Of a DNA stretch of 64,000 nt, positions 27,630-36,560 are shown piece after piece (the first letter of the stretch is position 1; every line of letters starts with the position of its first letter). This stretch comes from Cellvibrio sp. KY-GH-1. GTDB lineage: Bacteria > Pseudomonadota > Gammaproteobacteria > Pseudomonadales > Cellvibrionaceae. The notes under the pieces are model-generated. The model did no database searches. It saw nothing but the letters and a program-made list of their open reading frames with translations, and had not been told where the DNA came from. The stretch lies in contig NZ_CP031728.1 in NCBI RefSeq assembly GCF_008806975.1, positions 5,001,501 through 5,065,500 on the forward strand, written 5' to 3'. The translations under genes were made by a program, and so were the position numbers.

Positions 27630-30600
27630 ATGTCGCAAAATACCGACACCGCTGCAGAAAGTATTGTTGATAAGGCTGTTGCTGAAGGCGGTGCCTATGA
27701 AATTATTCGTAAGCGTTTGTTGGATCAAGGCCAACAGCTGACGCAAAAAGTCCGAGAGCTGAATGACGCACGTCTTGCTGAATTTGGTAGTTCGGCGATG
27801 GTTGCGACGGCGCGTGTGCGAGTGCGCACCGAAAATAATTGTATTCCCCGCGACATAGTGCAGGTAGGTGATTACCTGTTGTTCGGTTACAACGTCTTTT
27901 TGGGTTTGAAGAAAGAAACCAAAGTGGAAGACGTATTTTCCCTGTTTATTAAAAAAGATAACGAGTCCGGTGTTGAGCTGGAACAGGTGCCGTTTGCCGG
28001 CACTTTTTTGGCAGAACAAAGTTTCGTTAACGATTTTGAAGAACTTTATCGCTACTACAAGGATACCCGTATCGTTGAGTTAACCACAAACAACGGGAAA
28101 TTGTTGGCTGGCTTTCAAATTGGCGAACGCCTCGATGATATTCGTGTATTTAGTTGGTCGCTATCACCCGACGGCAAAACCGTAAAATACATTGATAACC
28201 GGGGTGAACGCGATATTCAATTGCCCCCTGCATTTGATTTTGAATGGGTTTCTGCAACCCGTGAAAACGCGGTACATGGGCGCCACCCGCATTTAAATAT
28301 TCTCGACAAAGTTTTTGTCGAGACGGTAGGCGGCGACCTTACCATTAAAATTGAAAATAATACTGAAGATGGTCTGGGTATCTATCGCGAAACGGTAGAC
28401 GATAAAACGCAATCGCTCGATGATGCCAGTGTCTTTTATGCGGCGGTAGGCAATTTGGTGCTGCTGAAAATTCGACCTTATCGCGAAGAGCAATTCCGCT
28501 ATTTAATTTATAACACGCTTACGCAAAGTGTGTTGCGCATCGATACAATTGGCCAAAGCTGCGTGCAGTTGCCGGAGAATCACGGCATCATTTTTCCGGG
28601 CGGCTACTATTTGAATACCGGAGAATACAAAACGTTTGAAGAGGATAACAGTGCGTTCCGTTTCAAACGTATGATTCGCTCGCCCAACGGCGAAGATGTG
28701 CTCTATGTGTTTTATGAGCCGGTCTTGGGTGTGGTTTCACTGCTTGCCTACAATATCATTGAGAAAAAATTACAGAATCCGATTTTTGGTAATGGTTATG
28801 CGCTCGCCGATAACGGCGAGATAGTGATTTTTTCCGCTGAGGCTGAGCCGACCCGTGTGCACCCCATGCAGATTTGGGAAACGCCCTATGTGAGCGCGGA
28901 GTTTGCCAGTAAAGTGCCAGCGAAGCAGAATTTTTACGGCCGTATTGGTAACAATGAATTGGTGCGCGGCATTTCCGATTTTTACAGCATCGGCCGCATT
29001 ATTAACAATCAGGCAGTGTCGGTAAGGCTCTACGAAGAACTGAGTCTGGCCGCGCGCAAAGTATTTGATACCTTTTATTGGCTTGGTGAAACCGACGTTC
29101 AAGCCATTGCCAGTGTGCTGAAAGATATTTCGGCTACTGCTGAGTTGGTGATCGACGAATTTGAAAAAGTCGAATCCATTCGCCAGCAATCAGGCAAAGC
29201 CATGCAAGAGGCCGAGCAAGCACAAGCGGAAATTCTGCGCTCACTGCAGCCAGAGAATTGGGTTTCGGCAGAAGAATATGTGGATGCCTTAAGTCGCTTG
29301 CGCAAACAGCGCGGCCAACTAGCGACGATAAAAGAATATCGCTATATCGATCAAGTGCGCATTGAGCAACTTGATCAGCAATTGCTGGATTCCAATACGA
29401 GTTTAAGTGAACAAACGGTTGCATTTCTGGCGGATGAAAAGTCGCTTACTCCCTATCTGTCCAAACTGGATGAATTAAATCTACAGATCGAAAAAGTAGA
29501 AACGTCCGCGGCTATTGCTCCGGTTATTGAGACAATCGAAAAAACTGCCGCCGGTTTGGATTTGCTGTCGGAGTTGATGGCCACTTTGAAAGTAGACGAT
29601 GCTACTCTGCGCACCCGCATTGTGGATTCGATTTCTGAAGTCTATGCCAAGCTCAACCAAAGCCGAGCGAATGCCAAGCATAAACAAAAGAACTTCGGTT
29701 CAACCGAAGCTGTTGCGCAGTTTGGTGCGCAATTTAAACTTTTCTCTCAAAGTATCGCTCATGCGTTGGGTCTGGCGACTACGCCCGAAAAATGTGATGA
29801 ACAGCTTTCCAAATCGCTGGTGCGCCTGGAAGAACTTGAAGGCCAATTTAGCGAATACGATCAGTTCCTCGCGGATATTATGGCCAAACGCGAAGAGTTG
29901 TATGAGAGTTTCCAGGAGCACAAGCAGCGCTTGCTGGATGAACGGCAGAAAAAAGCGCAAAGCATTACTGATGCTGCCACTCGTATTCTTGCCAGCATAG
30001 AAAAACGTTCGCTGTCGATCAGCGCGGCAGATGAGCTCAATACTTACTTTGCGTCTGATGCATTGGTGTTGAAAGTTGCCGATTTAATTGCGCAATTAAA
30101 AGCACTGGACAGCGCCGTAAAAGCTGACGATGTGGATGCGCGCTTTAAGGCGATTAAAGGGCAAGCGCTCCGTGCCCTGCGCGATAAAAGCGATATTTTT
30201 GAAGAGGGCGGTAACGTCATCAAACTGGGTAAGCACAAATTCAGCGTAAATACCCAGGAGCTGGATTTAACCATTATTCCTCGCGAAGGCGAGTTGAATT
30301 TTCACCTCGCAGGTACTGATTATTACGCGCCTGTTGCGCAAGCTGAACTTTTGGCGTTGAAGGACTACTGGTCAATCAGTCTGGAGTCAGAGACGGCCCA
30401 GGTATATCGCGCAGAGTATCTAGCCGCGTTAATTATTGACGCCGCACAGCAACAGACTGATGGAATTACTCACGGCCTTTTACACGAAGCTTTGGTTGCT
30501 GACGAAAAGCTCGGTAAGCTGGTGCGCGACTTCAGCGCGGCGCGCTATAAAGAAGGCTATCAGAAAGGAATTCATGATCAGGATGCGGTTCTCTTGCTAA

Positions 30601-32966
30601 AAGCGCTGGTGCCAGCGCTCGATTCGGTAGACTTACTCAGGTTTGATCCTTTGGCGCGTGCTCTGGCGCAGGTTTTCTGGGCTAACATCAACGAATTTTC
30701 ACTGAAATCCAAAAATCAAAAATCCAATCTTTCATTTGAAACCTGGACCGATCGCGCCATTTCCGCCAAACAAATGCATCTTCTTTTTGGCAGTCTTGAT
30801 GCAATTAATTTGTTGGTGGAAGAAATTGCAGAAACTTTGAGTGAGTTTATCGAGTTTCATCCATTGGTAGTCAGTGCGCTGGATCTGCGTCGCGCTGCAG
30901 AATATTTGGTGGAAGAACTCGCGCGTGAGCGCACGGAGTTTATAACCAGCAAATATGCGGTTGCGCTGGTTAATGCATTTAAACAATCGCTTGATGATAA
31001 AAGCTGGCGTCACTATCAGGATGTGTTGGTTAAAATGCAAGGCTGGCCCGCAGAGCGCTGGAATTTAACGGCGGCGTGGTTACAGGCCCTGATTAAAGAT
31101 AAGCAACTTGAGCATTTACAGCGTTATATTCCTGAAGCTGTGGCGGTATTAAAAACGGATCAGCGACTGGATCGCCGCTATACCGAAGTCGAGCTGGAGT
31201 TAAGCGTTTCCGGTTTGCTGGGCGAGCATCCGCGTATCCAGAATCGAACACTGGCGTTTGCAGTGGATGAGTTTGTTCAACGTTTGGCTCACCATCGCTA
31301 TCAGGTGGTGCCGAGTTATCAACGTTATTTGCAAGTACGCCAGCAAATTATCGAGCAAGAGCGTTATGCGTTGCGACTGAACGAGTTCAAAGCAAAACCG
31401 CTTAGCTCGTTTGTGCGCAATCGCTTGATTAATGAATCTTACCTGCCAATTATTGGCGATAACCTCGCCAAGCAAATGGGGGCGCTGGGGGCCAACAAGC
31501 GTACTGATTTAATGGGTATGCTGATGATGATCTCACCACCTGGTTACGGTAAAACGACCTTGATGGAATACGTCGCGAATCGGTTGGGATTGATTTTTAT
31601 GAAAATCAATTGCCCGTCGCTCGGTCACGATGTGTTATCGCTCGACCCCGAACAAGCGCCCAACGCTACTGCCCGGCAAGAATTGGTGAAGCTGAATCTC
31701 GCGTTGGAAATGGGCAACAACGTGATGCTCTATCTGGATGATATTCAGCACACTAATCCGGAGTTTTTACAGAAATTTATTTCACTGTGCGATGGTACGC
31801 GTCGCATAGAAGGCGTATGGCAAGGGAAAACCAAGACCTATGATATGCGTGGCAAAAAATTCTGCGTGTGCATGGCGGGCAACCCCTACACCGAATCGGG
31901 TGAAGCGTTCAAAGTCCCGGATATGCTTGCCAACCGTGCTGATATCTATAACCTCGGTGATATTCTCGGCGGCATGGAAGAGCAATTCGCACTTAGCTAT
32001 ATCGAAAATGCCCTAACCTCTAATGCAGTGCTTTCACCTCTGGCGCTGCGCGATATGCAAGATGTCTATAAATTTATCGCTATGGCCAAAGGTGAGCAGG
32101 TAGCGACGACCGATTTAAGCCACGCTTACTCAGGTGCGGAAGTTAATGAAATTGTTGGTGTGTTGAAAAAGCTGTTTGAAATCCAAAAAGTGATTTTGAA
32201 AATCAACCAACAATACATTGCCTCCGCCGCGCAAGACGATAAATTCCGCGTTGAGCCCTCGTTCAAATTGCAAGGTAGTTACCGCAATATGAACAAGATG
32301 ACCGAAAAAGTGTCGGCGGTGATGAATGAAACCGAGTTGATGCAAATGATTGCTGATCACTACCTCGGTGAGGCGCAAATGCTGACCACGGGCGCGGAGA
32401 GTAACTTGCTCAAGTTGGCGGAATTGCGCGGTAATATTACCGATGAGCAAAAGACGCGTTGGGAGCAAATCAAAAAAGATTTTCTGCGCAATAAAGCCAT
32501 GGGTGGTGATTCGGCGGATACCGGCCAAAAACTGGTGGTGCAATTGGCGGATGTTGCGGAGGGTGTGCAGAAAATTGCCAGCTTCGCCGGGCATAAACCT
32601 GAACCTGTTGCGACAACACCCGAGCAAGATAAAGTAGCGCAGGAAAAGGCGTTACAGGATGTCGCAGTGGCGCAACTGCTCAACCAGTCCCTGCAACGCT
32701 TGGAAAAACTAGCCCAACCGGCCGCGCCCAAAGTGGAAGTGGTAAACCAGCCATTGCCCGGGTTGGATAAAGTGTTGAGTGTGCTGGCGCAAACTTTGGA
32801 AGGCGCGATTTTACCCTTGGTACGCAATATGGATAAAAAGCTGGATATAGATTTGCGCAACCACGAAAAAATTGAAGAGGTATCGTTGCAAATTAAAACC
32901 TTGCAGCAGGAGCTGGCAATTACTAAAAAGCCCAAGGCTCCACCAGCCGTACCAGAAATAAAATAA
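27630..32966 (+). CDS. Giant AAA+ ATPase with propeller-like N-terminus and coiled coil
   Basis: The ATG at 27630 has AAGGA seven bases upstream and gives about 1778 residues. Residues ~60-440 are beta-rich with repeats such as SWSLSPDGK and RSPNGEDVLYVFY, suggesting a propeller or similar fold. Residues ~480-860 are coiled-coil, with mixed helical domains to about 1270. The AAA+ module (~1270-1500) has SPPGYGKTT (K1308), Walker B LYLDD (D1370-D1371), sensor-1 AGNP (N1418) and a LANRADI arginine-finger region, features of the MoxR-like branch. Helical and proline/alanine-rich segments end the chain. From memory, similar long proteins are labelled 'DNA repair ATPase' without firm evidence; I give no function. 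The operon context suggests action at membranes with PspA and flotillin. Confidence 0.8.
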   Translation: MSQNTDTAAESIVDKAVAEGGAYEIIRKRLLDQGQQLTQKVRELNDARLAEFGSSAMVATARVRVRTENNCIPRDIVQVGDYLLFGYNVFLGLKKETKVEDVFSLFIKKDNESGVELEQVPFAGTFLAEQSFVNDFEELYRYYKDTRIVELTTNNGKLLAGFQIGERLDDIRVFSWSLSPDGKTVKYIDNRGERDIQLPPAFDFEWVSATRENAVHGRHPHLNILDKVFVETVGGDLTIKIENNTEDGLGIYRETVDDKTQSLDDASVFYAAVGNLVLLKIRPYREEQFRYLIYNTLTQSVLRIDTIGQSCVQLPENHGIIFPGGYYLNTGEYKTFEEDNSAFRFKRMIRSPNGEDVLYVFYEPVLGVVSLLAYNIIEKKLQNPIFGNGYALADNGEIVIFSAEAEPTRVHPMQIWETPYVSAEFASKVPAKQNFYGRIGNNELVRGISDFYSIGRIINNQAVSVRLYEELSLAARKVFDTFYWLGETDVQAIASVLKDISATAELVIDEFEKVESIRQQSGKAMQEAEQAQAEILRSLQPENWVSAEEYVDALSRLRKQRGQLATIKEYRYIDQVRIEQLDQQLLDSNTSLSEQTVAFLADEKSLTPYLSKLDELNLQIEKVETSAAIAPVIETIEKTAAGLDLLSELMATLKVDDATLRTRIVDSISEVYAKLNQSRANAKHKQKNFGSTEAVAQFGAQFKLFSQSIAHALGLATTPEKCDEQLSKSLVRLEELEGQFSEYDQFLADIMAKREELYESFQEHKQRLLDERQKKAQSITDAATRILASIEKRSLSISAADELNTYFASDALVLKVADLIAQLKALDSAVKADDVDARFKAIKGQALRALRDKSDIFEEGGNVIKLGKHKFSVNTQELDLTIIPREGELNFHLAGTDYYAPVAQAELLALKDYWSISLESETAQVYRAEYLAALIIDAAQQQTDGITHGLLHEALVADEKLGKLVRDFSAARYKEGYQKGIHDQDAVLLLKALVPALDSVDLLRFDPLARALAQVFWANINEFSLKSKNQKSNLSFETWTDRAISAKQMHLLFGSLDAINLLVEEIAETLSEFIEFHPLVVSALDLRRAAEYLVEELARERTEFITSKYAVALVNAFKQSLDDKSWRHYQDVLVKMQGWPAERWNLTAAWLQALIKDKQLEHLQRYIPEAVAVLKTDQRLDRRYTEVELELSVSGLLGEHPRIQNRTLAFAVDEFVQRLAHHRYQVVPSYQRYLQVRQQIIEQERYALRLNEFKAKPLSSFVRNRLINESYLPIIGDNLAKQMGALGANKRTDLMGMLMMISPPGYGKTTLMEYVANRLGLIFMKINCPSLGHDVLSLDPEQAPNATARQELVKLNLALEMGNNVMLYLDDIQHTNPEFLQKFISLCDGTRRIEGVWQGKTKTYDMRGKKFCVCMAGNPYTESGEAFKVPDMLANRADIYNLGDILGGMEEQFALSYIENALTSNAVLSPLALRDMQDVYKFIAMAKGEQVATTDLSHAYSGAEVNEIVGVLKKLFEIQKVILKINQQYIASAAQDDKFRVEPSFKLQGSYRNMNKMTEKVSAVMNETELMQMIADHYLGEAQMLTTGAESNLLKLAELRGNITDEQKTRWEQIKKDFLRNKAMGGDSADTGQKLVVQLADVAEGVQKIASFAGHKPEPVATTPEQDKVAQEKALQDVAVAQLLNQSLQRLEKLAQPAAPKVEVVNQPLPGLDKVLSVLAQTLEGAILPLVRNMDKKLDIDLRNHEKIEEVSLQIKTLQQELAITKKPKAPPAVPEIK

Positions 32967-32995
32967 TTATAGGTCGAAGCCTGGGGGAAAAGTCT

Positions 32996-33553
32996 ATGCG
33001 GCGCCTATCTTCCAAATTCCGCTGGCTGTTTTTGTTTGCTGGAATCATGGTTGCGGCACAGGTATTCAATTGGGTGTTTAACGGCTGGTTGTATCAATTT
33101 GGTCTGGTGCCTCGGCAGGTGGGTTCACTGCCGGGCATTTATATCGCGCCCTTTTTGCACGGCAGTCTGGTGCATTTGATCAACAATCTATTTGGCTTTT
33201 TTATTTTCAGCAGCTTGTTGTTCGTGCACTCATTGCAGCGCTATTTATGGAGCAGCTTTTTTATTGTCACCCTGACCGGAATACTGGTCTGGTGTTTCGG
33301 GCGCAGTGCATTGCATATAGGTGCAAGTGGCTGGATATTTGGTCTGTGGAGTTTAACCATTGCCACCGCCTGGTATGATCGTCGTTTTATCAATATTCTA
33401 ATTGCGGTGGCAGTGATATTTTTCTACGGTGGTATGCTCTGGGGCGTACTTCCTACTGATCCCGGAGTGTCCTTTGAATCGCATTTATTTGGCGCTTTTG
33501 CGGGTGTGGTCTGTGCATTCATGCAAAACAAATTTTATAAAAATAGACGTTAG
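32996..33553 (+). CDS. Rhomboid-family intramembrane serine protease
   Basis: The 185-residue protein has about six membrane helices. The catalytic set appears intact: H60 and N64 in HGSLVHLINN (oxyanion region), S111 in GASG and H163 in ESHLFGAFAG. Rhomboids cut transmembrane segments inside the membrane. The protein lies 29 bases after the giant ATPase and 8 bases before the phospholipase-like gene, so it belongs to the operon; a fellow cluster member with a membrane segment could be its substrate. GGGGGAA precedes the ATG. Confidence 0.82.
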   Translation: MRRLSSKFRWLFLFAGIMVAAQVFNWVFNGWLYQFGLVPRQVGSLPGIYIAPFLHGSLVHLINNLFGFFIFSSLLFVHSLQRYLWSSFFIVTLTGILVWCFGRSALHIGASGWIFGLWSLTIATAWYDRRFINILIAVAVIFFYGGMLWGVLPTDPGVSFESHLFGAFAGVVCAFMQNKFYKNRR

Positions 33554-33561
33554 GGAGTCAT

Positions 33562-34248
33562 ATGCGGCAACAAGAATTAGAGCAATGGTTGGTCGCCAGT
33601 CTGGAAGATTTTAAATTAAGCCAATCAGAAGCGTTGGCGTTGCGAGAAATACTGCCGCGCCTGGCGAATGACGATATTGCATTTGCGCGCAATAAGGCGT
33701 TTCAGTTGGCGCGCGAGCCAATCCACACGGGTGGCGATAATGCGGTCGCAACATTGCTGTGGTTGGAGAAGCTCAGTAAAACGATTGATAATTTTCGTCA
33801 GTCGGAAACTTCATCTATCGCGGAAGCCCATTTCAGCCCCGGCGAAGATTGCCGCCGCCAGTTGCTCGATTTATTGGTTAGTGCCCGCGAGTCAATCGAT
33901 ATCAGCGTTTTTACCATTTCTGACGATCGCCTCTCCGATGCAATTCTCGCCGCCCATAAGCGCGGCGTGAATGTGCGGTTAATCACTGACAATGACAAGG
34001 CGCGCGATCAGGGCAGCGATATTTATTATTTGATTGACCTTGGGCTACCTGTGCGGATGGATGCTAGTGAAAACCACATGCACCACAAGTTCGCGGTGAT
34101 CGACAAAAAAATCCTCGTCAACGGCAGTTTCAACTGGACTCGCTCGGCAACGGATTACAACCAGGAAAATATTCTGGTAACCGATGAGCCGAAATTAGTC
34201 AGTGCGTATTTGGAAGAGTTTGAAAGTTTGTGGCTTGAATTCAAGTAG
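33562..34248 (+). CDS. Single-HKD phospholipase D-like protein
   Basis: The 228-residue protein has one PLD domain with the HxKx4D motif as H174, K176 and D181 (MHHKFAVID), followed by NGSFNWTRSA. A helical N-terminal extension (~1-85) has no obvious signal peptide, so the protein is probably cytoplasmic. Single-HKD proteins work as dimers and may be phospholipases or nucleases (Nuc type). In this cluster either membrane lipid or nucleic acid could be the target. GGGAG stands just before the ATG. Confidence 0.82.
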   Translation: MRQQELEQWLVASLEDFKLSQSEALALREILPRLANDDIAFARNKAFQLAREPIHTGGDNAVATLLWLEKLSKTIDNFRQSETSSIAEAHFSPGEDCRRQLLDLLVSARESIDISVFTISDDRLSDAILAAHKRGVNVRLITDNDKARDQGSDIYYLIDLGLPVRMDASENHMHHKFAVIDKKILVNGSFNWTRSATDYNQENILVTDEPKLVSAYLEEFESLWLEFK

Positions 34249-34271
34249 GACGGTTTTGCGTAAAAGCCGTC
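34249..34271 (+). other. Intra-operon stem-loop
   Basis: GACGGTTTT and AAAGCCGTC pair around a short loop, starting at the end of the PLD-like gene. No solid T run follows, so it is more likely an mRNA-processing or partial-termination structure than a full terminator. Confidence 0.45.
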
Positions 34272-34295
34272 TTAATAATTTAAAAAGGAGAGATC

Positions 34296-34835
34296 ATGCA
34301 TTGCAGTAGCTGTAAAAATACCCAATTAGAACCACAAGAGCTGGAACCAGGTTTGGTAGCAGCAAGCTGTCCGTCTTGCAGCGGCGCTTTGGTATCTTTG
34401 ATGAATTATCGCTTCTGGGCGGATCGCTATGCTTCCACCAGTGTTGCTGAAGCTTCGGCGAATGATGCAGAGGTAAGTGAGTCTGAATCTGTTCATTCTT
34501 GCCCTAAGTGCAGCCGCTTGATGATGAAATATCAAATTGGTCCGCAGACTAACCATAAACTGGATTTATGCAGTGCTTGCGATGAGGCCTGGTTGGATAA
34601 GGGCGAATGGCAATTGCTGAAGCAGTTGGATCTGCAGGATAAGCTACCGAAAATTTTTACCGACGCCTGGCAGCGTAATATCCGCAAACAGCGTCAGGAA
34701 ATTGCACTTAATGAGCGCTATGAGAAATTGCTGGGCAGCGAGAGCTTTAGCAGGGTTAAGGAGTTTCGCGATTGGTTGCTAGAGCAACCCAATAAAGATG
34801 CAATAAAACAATATTTAATTTCACATCAAGACTAG
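34296..34835 (+). CDS. Zinc-ribbon protein (zf-TFIIB-like)
   Basis: The 179-residue protein has four CxxC pairs: CSSC (3-6), CPSC (~25-28), CPKC (~69-72) and CSAC (~92-95). These can form two zinc ribbons resembling the bacterial zf-TFIIB family. A charged helical C-terminus follows (~110-179). Such proteins probably mediate protein contacts; no enzyme motif is visible. AAGGAG precedes the start. It sits between the PLD-like and TerB-like genes in the operon. Confidence 0.7.
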   Translation: MHCSSCKNTQLEPQELEPGLVAASCPSCSGALVSLMNYRFWADRYASTSVAEASANDAEVSESESVHSCPKCSRLMMKYQIGPQTNHKLDLCSACDEAWLDKGEWQLLKQLDLQDKLPKIFTDAWQRNIRKQRQEIALNERYEKLLGSESFSRVKEFRDWLLEQPNKDAIKQYLISHQD

Positions 34836-34852
34836 TAAATCAGGAGAAACTC

Positions 34853-35092
34853 ATGGCTGAGTCGCGTGACTATTTAGAAATGTCGTTTCGTTCAATTCAA
34901 TGCTTTAGCAATGATGGGCGTTTGGACGCTAATGAGTTGGGTAAAATACTCGCAATTGCTGAGCGAGATGGTGTTATAGATAGCAATGAAATGCGTGTAC
35001 TAAAGGGGATCATCGACAGGGTCAAACCCTATGAAATAGATTCTGCTATGCGCACAAAGATGCAGGAGATAAGCGAAAAAATTTCTAGTTAG
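34853..35092 (+). CDS. Small TerB-like protein
   Basis: The 79-residue acidic helical protein has two DGxhDxxE-type turns, NDGRLDANE and RDGVIDSNE. They resemble the TerB fold and recall EF-hand loops, although the first acidic positions of an EF-hand are missing. TerB proteins occur in membrane-linked stress systems. It starts 17 bases after the zinc-ribbon gene with AGGAG before the ATG, and is the last gene of the cluster. Confidence 0.68.
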   Translation: MAESRDYLEMSFRSIQCFSNDGRLDANELGKILAIAERDGVIDSNEMRVLKGIIDRVKPYEIDSAMRTKMQEISEKISS

Positions 35093-35287
35093 TTTTAGGC
35101 ACCGGGGGGCCGCCGGTAATTGCGGCTCCCGTGGGTGGCTTATGCCAGTTAAGGTAATGTTGTTTAAAGATTATTGAACTTCAACGAAAATCAGTCTGAA
35201 ATACCGAGCGAGCTAATCGTTCGACTATAACAATAAAATCCAGTCAAAAGTGTACAGAGACCCGATTAATTACGAAAAGAGGTTTCA

Positions 35288-36184
35288 ATGAAGAATAGTG
35301 TTTTAATTAGAAATTCAATGCTTGCCATGGTGTTGTTATTGGTAAGCGGTGTTGTCGGTGCACAACAGGAAAGTGACAGATCCTTCGTGATTGGTAACTC
35401 GCATATAATTCCCATTGAATCCCGAAATACCGGGCGGCAACACGAATTGGTTATTATTTTGCCCTCCAGCTACCAGAGTCAGCCCACAAAAAAATACCCG
35501 GTGCTCTATTATCTGGATGCTTATTGGGATACTCCCTTGCTCGCATCCACCTACGGCAACCTGATTTACGATAATGAAGTCCCTGAATTTATTATGGTTG
35601 GTCTTTCCTATCCCGAGGGAAAAGACTATGGTAAAGAGCGCCGCTTGGATTACACCTTTACTCCGGTGGATGAGGGTTCAGGAAAGTCCGATCAGTTTTT
35701 AGCGTTTATCAAAACTGAAGTTGCGCCCTTAATTGAAAAACAATATCGCGGTCTGAGTACGGACAGAGTTTTATCGGGCAACTCCCTGGGTGGACTTTTT
35801 ACGTTAACGGCAGCGTATAAGGCGCCTGAGTTCTTCTCAGGATTTATCGCCATCAGCCCGGCGGTAGAGTGGGACAATAAAGCGTTGATTAAATTTGATC
35901 AGTCTTATGCAAAAGATCATCAATCTCTGCCCGGTCGTGTGTTTATTTCTTACGGCGCGAAAGAATATTCAGTATTTCGCGAACCTATCGCGCAATTCCA
36001 AACGACCTTGGCAGAGCGTAAGTACCAGGGTTTGGCTTTGCAAAATTATGTGATGGAAGATCTGGATCACACCGCCGTGAAAGGTGATGGTTATGTAAGA
36101 GGCCTTAAGTGGGTATGGAAACCGAAAAAGCCCGCTGGCCCGAGCGGATTGGAAAAAGCCTATTTGGAACAACCCAAAAAATAG
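35288..36184 (+). CDS. Exported alpha/beta-hydrolase (esterase D/Fes-like)
   Basis: This 298-residue exported esterase-like enzyme has a signal peptide (~1-25) ending AQQ. The nucleophile elbow is GNSLGG with S166, and a late D-H pair (D260-H261) could include the catalytic histidine. The fold resembles the esterase D/Fes/IroE group, which hydrolyses esters including siderophore or sugar esters. Substrate is unknown; in a polysaccharide degrader an acetyl or feruloyl ester is a possibility. A 195-base gap separates it from the cluster before it, so it is likely an independent gene. It ends in the arm of a terminator. Confidence 0.8.
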   Translation: MKNSVLIRNSMLAMVLLLVSGVVGAQQESDRSFVIGNSHIIPIESRNTGRQHELVIILPSSYQSQPTKKYPVLYYLDAYWDTPLLASTYGNLIYDNEVPEFIMVGLSYPEGKDYGKERRLDYTFTPVDEGSGKSDQFLAFIKTEVAPLIEKQYRGLSTDRVLSGNSLGGLFTLTAAYKAPEFFSGFIAISPAVEWDNKALIKFDQSYAKDHQSLPGRVFISYGAKEYSVFREPIAQFQTTLAERKYQGLALQNYVMEDLDHTAVKGDGYVRGLKWVWKPKKPAGPSGLEKAYLEQPKK

Positions 36185-36229
36185 CAATAAAAAAGGGGAA
36201 ATACCTGAATATTTCCCCTTTTTTATTGC
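36184..36229. terminator. Bidirectional terminator with perfect 20-base arms
   Basis: The arms 36184-36203 and 36210-36229 are perfectly complementary around CCTGAA. The stem contains AAAAAAGGGG/CCCCTTTTTT, so it ends transcripts in both directions: the plus-strand esterase and the minus-strand gene stopping at 36237. Confidence 0.95.
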
Positions 36230-36236
36230 GCTCAAA

Positions 36237-36542
36237 TTATATTTGCTCGCTCGTTGTTTCTTGCGCTGGGCCCGCTTCATTATTGAGGTGAATTTGTAGT
36301 TCCAAGGACGCGACACCGACATTAATCGACGATGTCAAAGAGAGTGGCTGCTGTGCCAGTGGCCGCCCCTTTAATTCTTCCAATGCTATTTCCAAAATCC
36401 GGTACATTTGCGCTGTCGATGCGCGCACGGCTTTCTCATTCAGCGAGTCAACGCCACTGCTCACCGTATTGGTAACAGCGCCTATGGCGTCACCCGTCAG
36501 TACCAGTGCCTGGTTACCAATATCTTTCATTTTGTCCAGCAT
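36237..36542 (-). CDS. Small hypothetical protein
   Basis: A 101-residue protein with an N-terminal helix (MLDKMKDIGNQALVL) containing small residues and a mixed C-terminus. I recognise no family. GGAGAG lies just before the start. It is encoded 18 bases downstream of the membrane-protein gene on the same strand, so the two probably form a unit, convergent with the esterase. Confidence 0.6.
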   Translation of the reverse strand: MLDKMKDIGNQALVLTGDAIGAVTNTVSSGVDSLNEKAVRASTAQMYRILEIALEELKGRPLAQQPLSLTSSINVGVASLELQIHLNNEAGPAQETTSEQI

Positions 36543-36560
36543 GGCGCTCTCCTTATTAAA

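Noticed and set aside
31540..32000. Giant ATPase considered as a type I restriction or McrB-like subunit
   Set aside because: The MoxR-like motor lacks an adjacent nuclease or methylase gene and the context is membrane-related.
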